Source of the DNA: Rubrivivax sp.
GTDB taxonomy: Bacteria > Pseudomonadota > Gammaproteobacteria > Burkholderiales > Burkholderiaceae_C
Direction of reading: 5' to 3'
Assembly (NCBI GenBank): GCA_030653385.1
Contig: JAURZM010000013.1
Span: forward strand, 93,759-157,758
Length of the DNA: 64,000 bases
Part shown: positions 63,736 to 64,000 of the stretch, in pieces
How the letters are laid out: every line of letters starts with the position of its first letter
Numbering within the stretch: position 1 is the stretch's first letter
Made by a program: the position numbers and the translations under genes
Notes under the pieces: generated by a model
Seen by the model: only the letters and a program-made list of their open reading frames with translations
What the model was told of the DNA's origin: nothing
Database searches by the model: none

Positions 63736-63810
63736 GCCCATGTGGCTCAGTGGTAGAGCACCCCCTTGGTAAGGGGGAGGTCGCGCGTTCGATCCGCGCC
63801 ATGGGCACCA
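63736..63810 (+). tRNA. tRNA-Thr (anticodon GGT)
   Basis: 75-base tRNA with acceptor GCCCATG/CATGGGC, anticodon stem-loop CCCCTTGGTAAGGGG, T-arm GCGCGTTCGATCCGCGC and encoded CCA. It precedes tuf by 49 bases and is probably co-transcribed with it. Confidence 0.97.
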
Positions 63811-63859
63811 CGCGTTTTCAGTCTCATCCGATCTGATTTGTCAGCCAGGAGCTTTCAAG

Positions 63860-64000
63860 ATGGCAAAAGGTAAATTCGAACGCACCAAGCCGCACGTGAA
63901 CGTGGGCACGATTGGACACGTTGACCACGGCAAGACGACGCTGACGGCGGCGATCACGACGATCCTGGCGGCCAAGTTTGGCGGTGAAGCCAAGGCCTAC
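63860..64000 (+). CDS. tuf: Elongation factor Tu, 5' end (partial)
   Basis: The first 47 codons of EF-Tu, the GTPase delivering aminoacyl-tRNA to the ribosome. [20 protein letters not shown] begins the protein, with the P-loop [15 protein letters not shown] lies 8 bases upstream of the ATG. The window ends before the rest of the gene; the tRNA-tuf order suggests that tRNA-Trp, secE and nusG follow. Confidence 0.97.
   Translation, partial: MAKGKFERTKPHVNVGTIGHVDHGKTTLTAAITTILAAKFGGEAKAY

Overview
This 64-kb window is a high-GC chromosomal segment of a betaproteobacterium, order Burkholderiales, most likely from the Rubrivivax/Leptothrix/Ideonella/Comamonadaceae neighbourhood. The evidence is the glucokinase-RpiR fusion, the apaG/rpe pair, a trpE-G-D-C cluster behind gph, the tRNA-Tyr/Gly/Thr-tuf cluster, single-chain indolepyruvate oxidoreductase, abundant TRAP and Liv-type ABC transporters, and the three-module GC-rich palindromic repeat seen at several gene ends. 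No transposase, integrase, prophage or CRISPR array is visible, and both window edges cut genes (a metal ABC permease on the left, tuf on the right).

Layout. 1-2 kb: 3' end of a zinc/manganese ABC uptake operon (permease, binding protein, ZrgA-like zinc protein). 2-8.4 kb, minus strand: lysoplasmalogenase-like protein, Rep helicase, and a DUF1501/DUF1800 export pair. 8.5-11.4 kb: cobalamin-dependent methionine synthase lacking its homocysteine domain, preceded by a clear S-adenosylhomocysteine riboswitch. 11.4-14.6 kb: two divergent glucokinase genes, one fused to an RpiR/HexR-type regulator, with two HexR-like palindromes between them. 14.6-20.2 kb: NhaR-like LysR regulator, a cysteine-less IscR-like Rrf2 regulator, and a TRAP transporter (dctP, terminator, dctQM) whose large subunit carries an EPPG-repeat insertion. 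20.3-22.8 kb: cytochrome b561 plus three YceI paralogues. 22.8-29.4 kb: Nudix protein, indolepyruvate ferredoxin oxidoreductase with a divergent Lrp regulator, a GGDEF cyclase and a 36-residue membrane peptide. 29.4-32.5 kb: Gcr-like membrane protein, apaG and rpe.

32.5-56.1 kb is an accessory-looking block of about 23.6 kb lying between rpe and gph, which I recall as adjacent in many Burkholderiales. It starts with an Lrp regulator, an unrecognised protein and a saccharopine-dehydrogenase-like enzyme. Then comes a TetR-controlled catabolic/uptake cluster: fumarylacetoacetase-type enzyme, alpha/beta hydrolases, two paralogous amidohydrolases, LivH, LivM, binding protein, LivG, a LivF ATPase fused to a Tm-1-like (UPF0261) domain, and a separate TIM-barrel 'PEP hydrolase family' protein. 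A serine hydrolase, a flotillin, two related SRPBCC proteins (one fused to a quinone oxidoreductase), a glyoxalase-fold protein and an S9 peptidase follow. The substrate is unknown; amide or lactone opening followed by hydrolytic C-C cleavage is a reasonable reading. This cluster is the best candidate for an undescribed system.

56.1-64 kb: gph, a convergent chalcone-isomerase-like gene, trpE, trpG, a threonine aldolase gene translationally coupled inside the operon, trpD, trpC, ung, then tRNA-Tyr, tRNA-Gly, a long inverted repeat, tRNA-Thr and the start of tuf. Start codons were moved inward wherever a Shine-Dalgarno site, signal peptide or family alignment favoured it.
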